NCBI GenBank assembly: GCA_021647315.1 | Contig: JAKIUY010000029.1 | Coordinates: 1-39,199 of the forward strand | DNA from: Victivallaceae bacterium | GTDB taxonomy: Bacteria > Verrucomicrobiota > Lentisphaeria > Victivallales > Victivallaceae | Length of the DNA stretch: 39,199 bases | Direction: 5' to 3' | Part shown: piece after piece, positions 32,014 to 39,199 of the stretch | How the letters are laid out: every line of letters starts with the position of its first letter | Position numbering within the stretch: the first letter of the stretch is position 1 | Notes under the pieces: generated by a model | What the model saw: only the letters and a program-made list of their open reading frames with translations | The model's database searches: none | What the model was told of the DNA's origin: nothing | Made by a program: the position numbers and the translations under genes

Positions 32014-33762
32014 CTATTCTGCACCGTCAAGAGCATCGAGATGATCGCCGAAGACATCGCCCATGGCAACCAGCTGGTCACCAGGTTGCAGTGCCGCGAC
32101 ATACTCTTCTTCAGCTGTCTTGAGTTCAGACTCGGTGAAATCTTCCTGAGCCGCTTTGATGCTGAGACCGATTCTGCGTTCATCTTTGTCTATTTTAATG
32201 ACCCGTGCTTCGATTTCATCACCGAGAGCGAGCACATCTTTGACTTTTTCGACGTGATCTTTGCTGATCTGCGAGATATGAATCAGGCCGTCAATTTTAT
32301 TTGACAATTCGATGAAAGCACCGAATCCGGCAATCTTAGTGATTTTACCTTTAACCAGGTCGCCGACTTTATAGTGTTTCTCAATCTCTCCCCATGGATC
32401 CATTTCAAGCTGTTTGAGCCCGAGAGAGATACGCTGCTGGTCAGCATTGATGTCCAGAATGATTGCTTCAACCTCTTCACCCGGTTTCAACACTTCGTTC
32501 GGGTTGTTGATTTTGCGAGTCCATGACATATCTGATACATGAATCATACCGTCAATATCATCTTCAATTTCAACGAAAGCACCATAGCTGGTCATATTTC
32601 TGACTTTACCCTTGATCTTGCTTCCGGTTGGATATTTTTCCGCCAGCAGTTCCCATGGGTTGGAGTTGATTTGACGCAGACCGAGAGAAATCTTTCTGTT
32701 ATCCTGACTGATGTCAAGAACAACGGCTTCAACTTCTTCGCCTACGCTGACCACATCGCCGGCTTTGGTGATGCGCTTGGTCCATGACATTTCGGAAACG
32801 TGAACCAGGCCTTCAACACCTTCTTCAAGTTCCAGGAATGCACCGTAAGGCATGATATTGACCACCCGTCCTTTGATGACAGATTTTACCGGATATTTCT
32901 CTTCGACATTATTCCATGGATTTTCTGATTGCTGTTTGATGCCGAGTGAGACACGTTCTTTGTCGTAGTCGATGTCAAGTACCATGATGTCAAGTTCCTG
33001 ACCGACTTCAAGCATTTCTGAAGGATGTGAAATGCGGCCCCATGACATATCAGTGATATGCAACAGACCATCTACGCCGCCAAGGTCGACAAATGCACCG
33101 AAATCGGTGATATTCTTAACGATACCTTTGCGAACCTGATTAATCTCCATCTCTTTAAGCAGGGCAGTACGTTTGCCTTTGAGGGATTCTTCAAGTAGTT
33201 CGCGACGTGAAACGACAATATTGCGTCGCTCTTCATTGATTTTAAGAATTTTAAGTTCGTATTCTTTATTGAGGTATTGATCAAGATCACGGACTGGACC
33301 GACGTCAACCTGCGAGCCTGGCAGGAATGCTTCAACGCCTTCGACATCGACAATCAGACCGCCTTTGACGCGGTGTTTCATCAGACCGGTTACGATGCAG
33401 CCTTCGCCGTACTCTTTAGTAATTTTATTCCATGCTTTAATACCATCAGCTTTCTGCATGCTGATGCCGGGCATATTATTTTCATTTTCAATTTCTTCAA
33501 GGAATACTTCAAGTTCATCGTTGACATTAACTTCCTGGAAATTTTTGAATTCAGCGGCAGGTACGAACCCTTCTGCTTTGTAGCCGATGTCGACTAGGAC
33601 TCCGTCATTGCGTTTCTCAACGATTTTGCCCGGGATAATTGATCCTGCGACAAATTCACTCTGGACTTCAGATGAGAGCAGCTCGTCCATTGACGGCATA
33701 TTTTCAAGTTCTACATAATTTACGGCTTCAAGCCCCGGCTCAGTTGTGGTTTCTTTTGACAT
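32014..33762 (-). CDS. rpsA: 30S ribosomal protein S1
   Basis: RNA-binding ribosomal protein that unfolds and recruits mRNA. 582 residues with six S1 (OB-fold) repeats at about 40-105, 123-190, 207-280, 294-367, 380-453 and 467-540. Repeats 3-5 carry the GAFV/GAFL and GLLHITDMSW/GLVHVSEMSW signatures, and successive repeats are joined by a NPW or DPW segment. The leader GACAATCAAA-type ribosome site is absent: the 25 bases before ATG are A/C-rich with no purine box, as often seen for autoregulated rpsA leaders. It has its own terminator downstream. Confidence 0.96.
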   Translation of the reverse strand: MSKETTTEPGLEAVNYVELENMPSMDELLSSEVQSEFVAGSIIPGKIVEKRNDGVLVDIGYKAEGFVPAAEFKNFQEVNVNDELEVFLEEIENENNMPGISMQKADGIKAWNKITKEYGEGCIVTGLMKHRVKGGLIVDVEGVEAFLPGSQVDVGPVRDLDQYLNKEYELKILKINEERRNIVVSRRELLEESLKGKRTALLKEMEINQVRKGIVKNITDFGAFVDLGGVDGLLHITDMSWGRISHPSEMLEVGQELDIMVLDIDYDKERVSLGIKQQSENPWNNVEEKYPVKSVIKGRVVNIMPYGAFLELEEGVEGLVHVSEMSWTKRITKAGDVVSVGEEVEAVVLDISQDNRKISLGLRQINSNPWELLAEKYPTGSKIKGKVRNMTSYGAFVEIEDDIDGMIHVSDMSWTRKINNPNEVLKPGEEVEAIILDINADQQRISLGLKQLEMDPWGEIEKHYKVGDLVKGKITKIAGFGAFIELSNKIDGLIHISQISKDHVEKVKDVLALGDEIEARVIKIDKDERRIGLSIKAAQEDFTESELKTAEEEYVAALQPGDQLVAMGDVFGDHLDALDGAE

Positions 33763-34010
33763 GTTAGTTTAGTTTTTGTTTGTTGGGTTAATTCTGTTTA
33801 CTATTATTTTTCGCTTACAGTCCGCCTGAAAGCATAATTAGAGCTAATTAAACTAACAGTTTAAGTAAAAAATACAAACTGTAAATAGCCTAAAAGTAAC
33901 AAAAAACGCTTGTTTTTAACTGATTACAACTAAAATATAGAGTTTTTAGAGTCTTTTGTTTACTCTCTTGGGGCTTCGGCTTAAATATAACCGGCTCTGC
34001 CGGAACTTAA
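33763..34010. promoter_or_regulatory. rpsA upstream region
   Basis: AT-rich gap that should hold the rpsA promoter and 5' UTR. The minus-strand bases just before ATG (AACAAACAAAAACTAAACTA) contain no Shine-Dalgarno sequence. CCGG-CTCTG-CCGG near 33991-34003 is a small hairpin. I cannot place -35/-10 boxes with confidence. Confidence 0.4.
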
Positions 34011-34117
34011 ACCAGTAGCCTGCGACTTCCAGGCGCATGGGGAAATAATCCCCAATGGTGATTATGGATTTTACTTCGTCCTCTACGAGTGTCGTCAGGA
34101 TGTCGCAAACTACTGGT
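34011..34117. repeat. about 107-bp element with 16-bp terminal inverted repeats
   Basis: Left end ACCAGTAGCCTGCGAC (34011-34026) and right end GTCGCAAACTACTGGT (34102-34117) are inverted copies with two mismatches. Inside, TGGGG-AAATAAT-CCCCA forms a second hairpin. No coding potential is evident. The right end overlaps folK's last two codons and its stop (TAG, 34110-34112). This is MITE-like in form, or a structured 3' element for folK. Confidence 0.65.
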
Positions 34118-34577
34118 TATTGAATAGTAATAAAAGTTCACTGAAGGTATGGTTGAGGCCTGGAACAAGACAATTCGGAGCTATTTCTGCTGCCGGCTCC
34201 AAAACAAACAGTCGATTGCCGGTTTCAGGATGCGGGATAGTCAGATGTGGTAGACTTATCTGATGTTCACCAAAAATAATTATATCAATATCCAGCGGGC
34301 GTGGACTGTTTATACCATGTTTTTGGGGACGTCCGGCATCAAGTTCAAGTTGCTGGCACAGCGTTAACAGGGTTTCAGGTGTATCATGCCATACGCCGCG
34401 GATGGCCGCGTTGATAAAGTCAGCACTGCCGGGAACACAGTCAACCGGCGCAGTCTGTCGGAAACTGGAAACTTTAATCTCTTTCATGCCGGCATCCTGC
34501 AAAGCATCAATTGCCAGGCGGAAGGTCTGCGGCACATCGCCGAGGTTGCCACCTAAAGCTAAAACTACAAATGTCAT
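34110..34577 (-). CDS. folK: 2-amino-4-hydroxy-6-hydroxymethyldihydropteridine pyrophosphokinase
   Basis: HPPK of folate synthesis, which transfers pyrophosphate from ATP to 6-hydroxymethyl-dihydropterin. 155 residues from the ATG at 34577 (CAGGA ten bases upstream); the ORF is open 23 codons earlier but that would overlap the preceding gene and lacks homology. Seen: LALGGNLGD at the start, SSFRQTAPVD, NAAIRG and the signature RPLDIDIIIFG with the Mg-binding Asp pair, then LPHLTIPHPE. Other folate genes are not nearby. The stop codon lies inside the inverted-repeat element at 34011-34117. Confidence 0.94.
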   Translation of the reverse strand: MTFVVLALGGNLGDVPQTFRLAIDALQDAGMKEIKVSSFRQTAPVDCVPGSADFINAAIRGVWHDTPETLLTLCQQLELDAGRPQKHGINSPRPLDIDIIIFGEHQISLPHLTIPHPETGNRLFVLEPAAEIAPNCLVPGLNHTFSELLLLFNNQ

Positions 34578-34608
34578 GGTTGTTGTTCCTGTTAAATTTT
34601 CTGAAATA

Positions 34609-35631
34609 CTAAGAGCACGCAGAACAATCATGTCCGCTAATAACATTTATATTTCCCAATTGATCACATTCAAAACTTATCATCGGATTACAGATGTTGG
34701 AATTGCTGATATATTGACAACCAGGAATACTAAAGCCAATATTTAACGGATCAGAGTCAGCAGTTTTTAACCCATTGGCAGTACAGTATACTGTACTGTT
34801 TTTTAACAATTCTTGATAGACCGCTTCATTTGGGTGAGTTGAATCGCCTGCAAACAAAATACTTTTAATTGCTTTATTTGCATCACACAAATCTAAATAA
34901 TTATGTTGATGCTTTGTTTTTTTGAAACTGAATGAATTAGCTGATCCGTGATGTGGAATTTTAATAATTGTCGCATTGGGAATGTGTAATGAAAAGAATT
35001 TTTCAGCGGCATCAAACCAATTACTTTTAAGAGCATCGCCGCCATGAATAAAAACCGTTTTACCATAATGAAATGCGAGAATAGCCGAAAGCTTATTAGG
35101 GTCGGGGAACCTATTTTTAGAACGTACCTCTTTGCTGATAAATTTTTGTTGGACCTTTTCTGTCGGACTTAAACAATATATTTCAACACCTGCAATATTC
35201 TTTGCAACCAGATCATTGCGTAATTTATGAGTATTGATATTGCGATGTGCAATATTCTCAAATAGTTTAATTGTTGTCATGGCAGTTTCTTTACGAATAC
35301 GTTTAATTGCATTTTGCATTGAACCGGCAGGAAACGCATTGAATTCAGTTGAATAGTAAGCCCACTGATGAATATCCGTTATTGTATGCCACAGCACAGG
35401 GACGCAGGCATCAGCAGATGGATTTGTTATGGTAGCTAAATCTTTGGCATGGTCGTCATGAGGATGGGTAAGGCAAATAAAATGGATAATCTTATTTTCA
35501 ATGAGTTTTAATATATCTGGTCTACTATTGCTTTGAGAAGGGTATGCGTCAATTATGCCTATCCCGTTATCAGGGAATGTGATAATGGTTGTTTCACCAT
35601 GACCAGATTCATAAAAATCAAATTTCAGCAT
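34609..35631 (-). CDS. metallo-beta-lactamase-fold hydrolase (ComEC C-terminal-like)
   Basis: 340 residues, no signal peptide. The metal site is visible: THPHDDHAKD (HxHxDH, about residue 56-61), GGDALKSNW (about 197-205, metal-ligand Asp) and IPHHGSANS (about 225-233), then LFAGDSTH. This order and the HHGS motif resemble the DNA-internalisation ComEC/Rec2 C-terminal domain and related phosphodiesterase-like hydrolases, so a nucleic-acid or nucleotide substrate is plausible (inference). The start lies inside the previous gene's end (14-base overlap), so expression is coupled. Third gene of a three-gene cassette; folK begins 31 bp later. Confidence 0.85.
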   Translation of the reverse strand: MLKFDFYESGHGETTIITFPDNGIGIIDAYPSQSNSRPDILKLIENKIIHFICLTHPHDDHAKDLATITNPSADACVPVLWHTITDIHQWAYYSTEFNAFPAGSMQNAIKRIRKETAMTTIKLFENIAHRNINTHKLRNDLVAKNIAGVEIYCLSPTEKVQQKFISKEVRSKNRFPDPNKLSAILAFHYGKTVFIHGGDALKSNWFDAAEKFFSLHIPNATIIKIPHHGSANSFSFKKTKHQHNYLDLCDANKAIKSILFAGDSTHPNEAVYQELLKNSTVYCTANGLKTADSDPLNIGFSIPGCQYISNSNICNPMISFECDQLGNINVISGHDCSACS

Positions 35632-36112
35632 AATTATGTTTTAAAACGGTATTTAGTGATTTTTGCTCAGATGCAGACATGTTGAAAGGTGTGACATTTG
35701 ATGATTTAGCGTCTGCCATAGGGCGAAATTCAGTCATAATAGCCAGACCATTTTCATCTTCAATTTCCACTTCATCCATTTCAAATGGCTGGTTTTTTTC
35801 TGAAATTCCGTTTTGAATTAAAATACGCTTGGCAAAACTATAACGATACTCTTTATCCTTATCAATGAAGATAACGGTTACGTTATTAGAATCCATTTCA
35901 TAAATAAAACCTCTTAGGCGACGCAAAACCTTTCTTTTTTTGACAGTATGTCTACTTGCGTTAACTTTGTTTTTATCAAATTCAGCAGTATAGTCATTAA
36001 CCATAGTAGAGGTTGTTGCTTGCGTTACTGAGGTTAACGCCTGAAATTTAAGATTGGAATCATTTATTGTGATTTCGCTACTTGTTGTGATTGAATTAGT
36101 TTCTATAATCAT
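35618..36112 (-). CDS. hypothetical protein, middle gene of MBL cassette
   Basis: No family recognised. The start at 36112 makes an ATGA overlap with the upstream stop and has AAGGA nine bases before it; an ATG seven codons earlier is less likely. 164 residues: a Ser/Thr-rich N-terminus, a basic patch (SRHTVKKRKVLRRLRGF, about 55-71), then a beta-rich stretch (FIYEMDSNNVTVIFIDKDKEYRYSFAKRIL) which could be a small barrel. No membrane segment. The basic patch suggests nucleic-acid contact, which is inference only. Confidence 0.7.
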   Translation of the reverse strand: MIIETNSITTSSEITINDSNLKFQALTSVTQATTSTMVNDYTAEFDKNKVNASRHTVKKRKVLRRLRGFIYEMDSNNVTVIFIDKDKEYRYSFAKRILIQNGISEKNQPFEMDEVEIEDENGLAIMTEFRPMADAKSSNVTPFNMSASEQKSLNTVLKHNYAEI

Positions 36113-36840
36113 TTTATAAATTCCTTCTTGCACAATTCATGATTTTTTAGACATTCTTCAAATATATCCTCTTCGCTATTTTCCGGTGGGGTAGCTTCTT
36201 TTAATATAGTTTCCAGCATTAATCCATAAGAAAGTTGCTTTTCAATTCTTGTTGCTTTTTTATTTTGTCTTGCCAGTCTTTTCCGCTCGCTTGATGTCGC
36301 ATTAAATGCAGGGTAAAGCTCTTTAATCGTTTTTGATGTGAATGAAATAGGTTTGAGGATAATTTGACACTCGCGGCTTCCAGCTGAAAAGCTAAAATCA
36401 AGGTTTTTATAAGATACTGGCATCCCTATAAGCTTACCAACCGCATCTTGACCATCTGGATAATATTTTAAACTTTTTTTCAGGACATCTTCAACACTTT
36501 GAAAAGGGATAAAGGAAGCAATTACAACAGTATTACGCTCGATTATTTCTGGCTTGAAGTGTTTGAATACCAAACCAATAATATTTTTGGTTTGAGCTAA
36601 AAATATCTCACCATCTTTATCATCGGCAAATTCCTGGGTAATTGTTAATTCCTTGCCATTGACAATTATATCAGTGCCAGTATCTGGAAACGAAAGATTC
36701 CCCCCGACTGGGTTGACTTCGCCAGGAATAAAACTAAAATCTCTTTCTGCTTCAACCAAAAACTCACCGTATTTGTCTAAATAGCGATATCCCCTGATAT
36801 ATTCTTGCTTAAAAGAGTGATTGTAATGATTCCAATTCAT
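36109..36840 (-). CDS. hypothetical protein, first gene of MBL cassette
   Basis: Family not recognised. The start at 36840 (MNWNHYNHSF) is preferred because AAGGA lies about nine bases upstream; 11 more codons are open before it. 243 residues: an N-terminal alpha/beta part with aromatic residues, a beta-rich centre (VNGKELTITQEFADD, NTVVIASFIPF), and a basic helical C-terminus (SSERKRLARQNKKATRIEKQL) ending in an acidic/Cys segment. The general plan is of a soluble, sporadically distributed protein. Its stop overlaps the middle gene's start. Confidence 0.7.
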   Translation of the reverse strand: MNWNHYNHSFKQEYIRGYRYLDKYGEFLVEAERDFSFIPGEVNPVGGNLSFPDTGTDIIVNGKELTITQEFADDKDGEIFLAQTKNIIGLVFKHFKPEIIERNTVVIASFIPFQSVEDVLKKSLKYYPDGQDAVGKLIGMPVSYKNLDFSFSAGSRECQIILKPISFTSKTIKELYPAFNATSSERKRLARQNKKATRIEKQLSYGLMLETILKEATPPENSEEDIFEECLKNHELCKKEFIK

Positions 36841-36975
36841 AGTATAATCCTTGACTTTAAAGTAGCATAACAAACTATAATATACAGTTTAACGCAATAG
36901 AAAACAAGTTTATTTGCTTTTTATATTTTCTGTCTACCTGCCGACCATTTTTTGAACGTACTATTTTTTTTAGTG

Positions 36976-37196
36976 ATTCTGTCATTCAATAATTCTGTTT
37001 GTTATGTTGCTTTTTTTCTATTTTCAGTTATATTTTTAGACAGTTGCCTGAGTTGTTGTAAGGTAAGCATGCTGCTTGCGGCGGAAGGGGTTCGATTCCC
37101 CGAAAGGGCAACTGCTTGCCTAATTAGATTTAAATAATTCTGTCACTAAATAATTCTGTTTATACTGTTGCTTTTTGCCGTTTTGGTTTTATGTTA
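36976..37196 (+). repeat. pair of about 60-bp direct repeats
   Basis: 36976-37038 and 37137-37196 match imperfectly along their length; both have ATTCTGTCA, TAATTCTGTTT and GTTGCTTTTT in the same order. They flank the tRNA-like structure at 37041-37114. Together they fill most of the 387-bp gap between the cassette's first gene and the zinc-ribbon gene, in which no ORF looks real. The repeats may mark an insertion, a duplication or a former integration site. Confidence 0.65.
37041..37114 (+). other. tRNA-like structure, D-arm missing
   Basis: CAGTTGCCT (37041-37049) pairs with GGGCAACTG (37106-37114) to give an acceptor-like stem. GTAAG-CATGCTG-CTTGC (37063-37079) is a 5-bp stem with a 7-base loop, and GGGGTTCGATTCCCC (37087-37101) is a consensus T-arm. 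The D region is only about 13 bases with no stem, four extra bases separate T-arm and acceptor, and the base before the putative TGC triplet is A instead of T. No CCA is encoded. It is therefore a tRNA pseudogene, fragment or mimic, not a normal tRNA. Confidence 0.45.
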
Positions 37197-37227
37197 ATGC
37201 ATCAAGACCACTGTCTGGTAGTCCCGG

Positions 37228-37473
37228 TTAGAATGTTAGCCTTAAAATAAAAGAGCCAATAGCTATTAGTACAAATATAATAACTCCAAGCAATATTAAC
37301 AATCCAATAGCTGCACCGAAAAATGCATTGATACCTGCATTTCGAGTGCTTTGCCGTTCACATTCCAGTTCATATTTAGTTTTTTTAACTGGAATCGGAT
37401 AACCACAGTTAGGACACGACTTTGCCTGCTCTGATATTTCCTTTTGACATTCTGGACAATCAATTAAACTCAT
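37228..37473 (-). CDS. small zinc-ribbon membrane protein
   Basis: 81 residues. An N-terminal zinc ribbon with two CxxC pairs (CPEC at 6-9, CPNC at 19-22) is followed by a basic linker and a long hydrophobic helix pair (about 50-80, GAAIGLLILLGVIIFVLIAIGS). This zinc-ribbon-plus-membrane form is widespread and of unknown role. AAAGG lies a few bases before the ATG. Located in the accessory island, without clear operon partners. Confidence 0.8.
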   Translation of the reverse strand: MSLIDCPECQKEISEQAKSCPNCGYPIPVKKTKYELECERQSTRNAGINAFFGAAIGLLILLGVIIFVLIAIGSFILRLTF

Positions 37474-37564
37474 CTTGGCCTTTAATTATAATGTTTTAAT
37501 TTTCCTGACGACTCCCTTGCTGACGAACTATTAAAAAATCCTTAATAGTTTATCATCCAATTTA

Positions 37565-37969
37565 TCAAGCAAGCCATAGTATGATACGAAATAACAGATA
37601 GATTGCCAGACACAGATACAGTAAATGAAGCAGATGAGGCATAAGGGCAACAATCACGACAAAAGCATCCGTTACGGTAATTTTGTGCCAGGCTTTTTCA
37701 CTTAATGGGCGTTTATCGCTCATTTTTGTACTTTTTATTTTTATAGAATATACATCCTCTAAATATGATTTCTCTCTTCTAGTTAGTTTTCTAGGTTCAA
37801 ATTGTATTCCATTGTCACCCGGCCATGGTTTACGATGATCACCAGATTCAAAGAAGATTTTATCTGGAACCGCATCTGGAAATGCGTTGCAGGATGGGAC
37901 ACGTGCTGCTAAGTTGTGCTCGTGGCAATGTCTACAAAATATACACAGTGGCATAGGGTATTCCATCAT
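37565..37969 (-). CDS. small Cys-rich protein with C-terminal membrane helix
   Basis: 134 residues. The N-terminal part has CIFCRHCHEH, then CNAFPDAVPDKIFFESGDHRKPWPGDNGIQFEP (about 27-59). This PD..P..I..G.DHRKP.PGDNGI.F pattern looks like a conserved metal-binding small domain I have seen in hypothetical proteins, but I cannot give it a function. Residues about 100-132 form one or two membrane helices (FVVIVALMPHLLHLLYLCLA). Membrane attachment of a small Cys/His domain parallels the zinc-ribbon gene next to it. Confidence 0.72.
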   Translation of the reverse strand: MMEYPMPLCIFCRHCHEHNLAARVPSCNAFPDAVPDKIFFESGDHRKPWPGDNGIQFEPRKLTRREKSYLEDVYSIKIKSTKMSDKRPLSEKAWHKITVTDAFVVIVALMPHLLHLLYLCLAIYLLFRIILWLA

Positions 37970-38066
37970 TCTATCCTGAAATATTTAATTTTTTTATTAT
38001 GACGCGATATTTGCTAACTCCAACATTCCATTTCTTGTCTTATTTTTCTCATTAATCATTATCTTT

Positions 38067-39050
38067 TTAATCTTCCTCTTCTTCGATCAGATCGCCAATA
38101 TCAAGGCTTTTAATACGTTGAGAAAAAACTTTATGATATTTTTCAAGCTTCTCCAAAAAATATGTAAACTGGTTTGTCCAATCTTTCTTTTTCTTTGGAT
38201 TTAAAGAGTTGTTGTAAATACTGATGTAGCTGTTTTTTTTATTAGGTAATTCCTGCCATTCAAGACCTAAACCAAACTCCTTATTGATTGCTTTTTTCTG
38301 CTGTTGCAGGAGCTTATAATATGGTTTAGCGTTTTCACCATCCATGACCAATCTAATGCCAACTCTTTCTTTCTGGGTGTCCATGAATGAATACATATAA
38401 AAGCCTGTTCGCCCAATAGAAAAATTCATCCAATGTTGTGCACTAGCTTTTTGTGGTCTGATAAGCGTGCCGTGTTGTAAAACATATTCTCGGAATTTTG
38501 TCCAATATTCTAGTTGCATCGTTTTGGTTGGAGACAGGTTTTTACTACCAGTGGCTACTGAACCGCCCCCTTTAGTCCATTCGTTGGGTTTTGATACGAT
38601 ATTAAATTTCGGTGCAATTGGTGAATTACCAATACGCCACAGTTCAATTTCCAGACCAAAGAAGCTGAAATCATTATCGGTAATAGTATTTAGCCAATCA
38701 ATTGCAGCACGGTGTTCATCGGTAAACCGTTTGGCAATCCAGACAATCGTCACTGCCTTTAAGCCTGCGGCATAGGTCAAAATCTGTCCTAGGTGAGTGT
38801 GATCTGTTTTTTCAATCTGATTTTCTATCAGAATAAAATGGTCAGTCCCGGGTTCACGGCATAAAATATCTGCCCGATATGGTCCGACATTTTTTTCAAT
38901 CTCATCCAGTTCAAGGTCAAGCCCGATAGTATTGCCCAGTTGTTGAAGATTATTTTCCTCTGCCAGCCACGGAGTAAAGTCTTTTGCCTCACTGCGCCAT
39001 ACCTCTTTTAAATCATCAATCTGCTTCAATAATCCAAGATCAGTTTTCAT
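38067..39050 (-). CDS. DUF4268-type protein with PD-(D/E)XK nuclease-like N-domain
   Basis: 327 residues, start set by AGGAAG seven bases before ATG. The N-terminal half (about 10-150) has the nuclease-like pattern VGPYRADILCREP and FILIENQIEKTDHTHLGQILTYAAGL, where the usual ExK is ENQ. The C-terminal half (about 180-315) matches the DUF4268 layout: EYWTKFREYVLQHG, a HWMNFSIGRTGFYMYSF segment and KPYYKLLQQQKKAINKEFG. Such proteins often sit near restriction or other defence genes. No methylase or other partner is visible up to the window end, so its job here is open. The tail is highly acidic (IEEEED). Confidence 0.82.
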   Translation of the reverse strand: MKTDLGLLKQIDDLKEVWRSEAKDFTPWLAEENNLQQLGNTIGLDLELDEIEKNVGPYRADILCREPGTDHFILIENQIEKTDHTHLGQILTYAAGLKAVTIVWIAKRFTDEHRAAIDWLNTITDNDFSFFGLEIELWRIGNSPIAPKFNIVSKPNEWTKGGGSVATGSKNLSPTKTMQLEYWTKFREYVLQHGTLIRPQKASAQHWMNFSIGRTGFYMYSFMDTQKERVGIRLVMDGENAKPYYKLLQQQKKAINKEFGLGLEWQELPNKKNSYISIYNNSLNPKKKKDWTNQFTYFLEKLEKYHKVFSQRIKSLDIGDLIEEEED

Positions 39051-39199
39051 GTTATCTTCCTAATATTTATGATGGTTCTGTCAACCCTTACCTATGGTTA
39101 CAGACCTGTTTTCTTACTTAAAATCAACAAAAAAACGAGAAAAAAGCTTCTCCCCCCTTTTTTGTTACGATTTTTGATCTAAAATCAAGAGAGGTTCCC
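39051..39199. other. non-coding window end
   Basis: AT-rich upstream region of the DUF4268-type gene, probably holding its promoter. No ORF, repeat or terminator I can support. Confidence 0.4.

Noticed and set aside
37041..37114. Functional tRNA-Ala(TGC)
   Set aside because: D-arm absent, base 33 is not U, four unpaired bases lie between T-arm and acceptor; kept only as a tRNA-like structure.

Overview
The window looks like a chromosomal segment from a PVC-group bacterium, most likely Lentisphaerota (Victivallis/Lentisphaera-like). The reasons are inference from gene content: a prepilin-like protein with the [16 protein letters not shown] start and a C-terminal DGH motif beside a pair of large secreted glycosidase-like proteins, a Ser/Thr kinase fused to a formylglycine-enzyme-like (SUMF1) domain, a membrane-anchored coiled-coil protein with an Asp in its first helix, and a Gram-negative envelope toolkit (Mla transporter, LpxL-type acyltransferase). 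Intergenic DNA is AT-rich and carries several families of small repeats.

Layout. 1-7339: a secreted coiled-coil protein (-), then an mlaE-mlaF-mlaD phospholipid-transport operon and an 84-residue orphan (+), converging on a GAF/SpoIIE phosphatase (-). Both flanks of this block hold copies of a two-part repeat with a fixed 56-bp phase. 7340-9526: an exported DUF255/AGE-barrel protein. 9610-19547: an accessory carbohydrate region with a UroD-like/GH4 operon (-), a divergent AraC regulator (+), two paralogous secreted glycosidase-like proteins and a pseudopilin (-), and then a decayed copy of the AraC leader. 19885-23107: housekeeping dGTPase and NAD(P)HX repair enzyme (+), separated by a 7-bp minisatellite and small palindromes. 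23112-29125: a compact (-) operon encoding a TolQ/ExbB-like membrane protein, a coiled-coil protein with a MotB/ExbD-like anchor, a kinase-SUMF1 fusion and type I mannose-6-phosphate isomerase. 29365-31831: an overlapping three-gene (-) operon (PD-(D/E)XK-like protein, lipid A-type acyltransferase, HdeD-like protein). 32014-34577: rpsA and folK (-). 34609-39050: an accessory island (-) with a tightly overlapping three-gene cassette ending in a metallo-beta-lactamase-fold hydrolase, a tRNA-like structure between 60-bp direct repeats, two small Cys-rich membrane proteins and a DUF4268-type nuclease-like protein.

How they may work together. MlaEFD moves phospholipids through the inner membrane. 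The AraC gene probably controls the divergent GH4/UroD operon, and its leader contains two half-site-like repeats 21 bp apart. The same leader, with the start codon lost, lies upstream of the pseudopilin/glycosidase cluster, suggesting a second regulator that decayed or a control region that was copied. The best candidates for undescribed systems are the TolQ-like/coiled-coil/kinase-SUMF1 operon (a possible ion-driven or membrane-sensing signalling complex) and the metallo-hydrolase cassette at 34609-36840. Both functions are inferred and untested.
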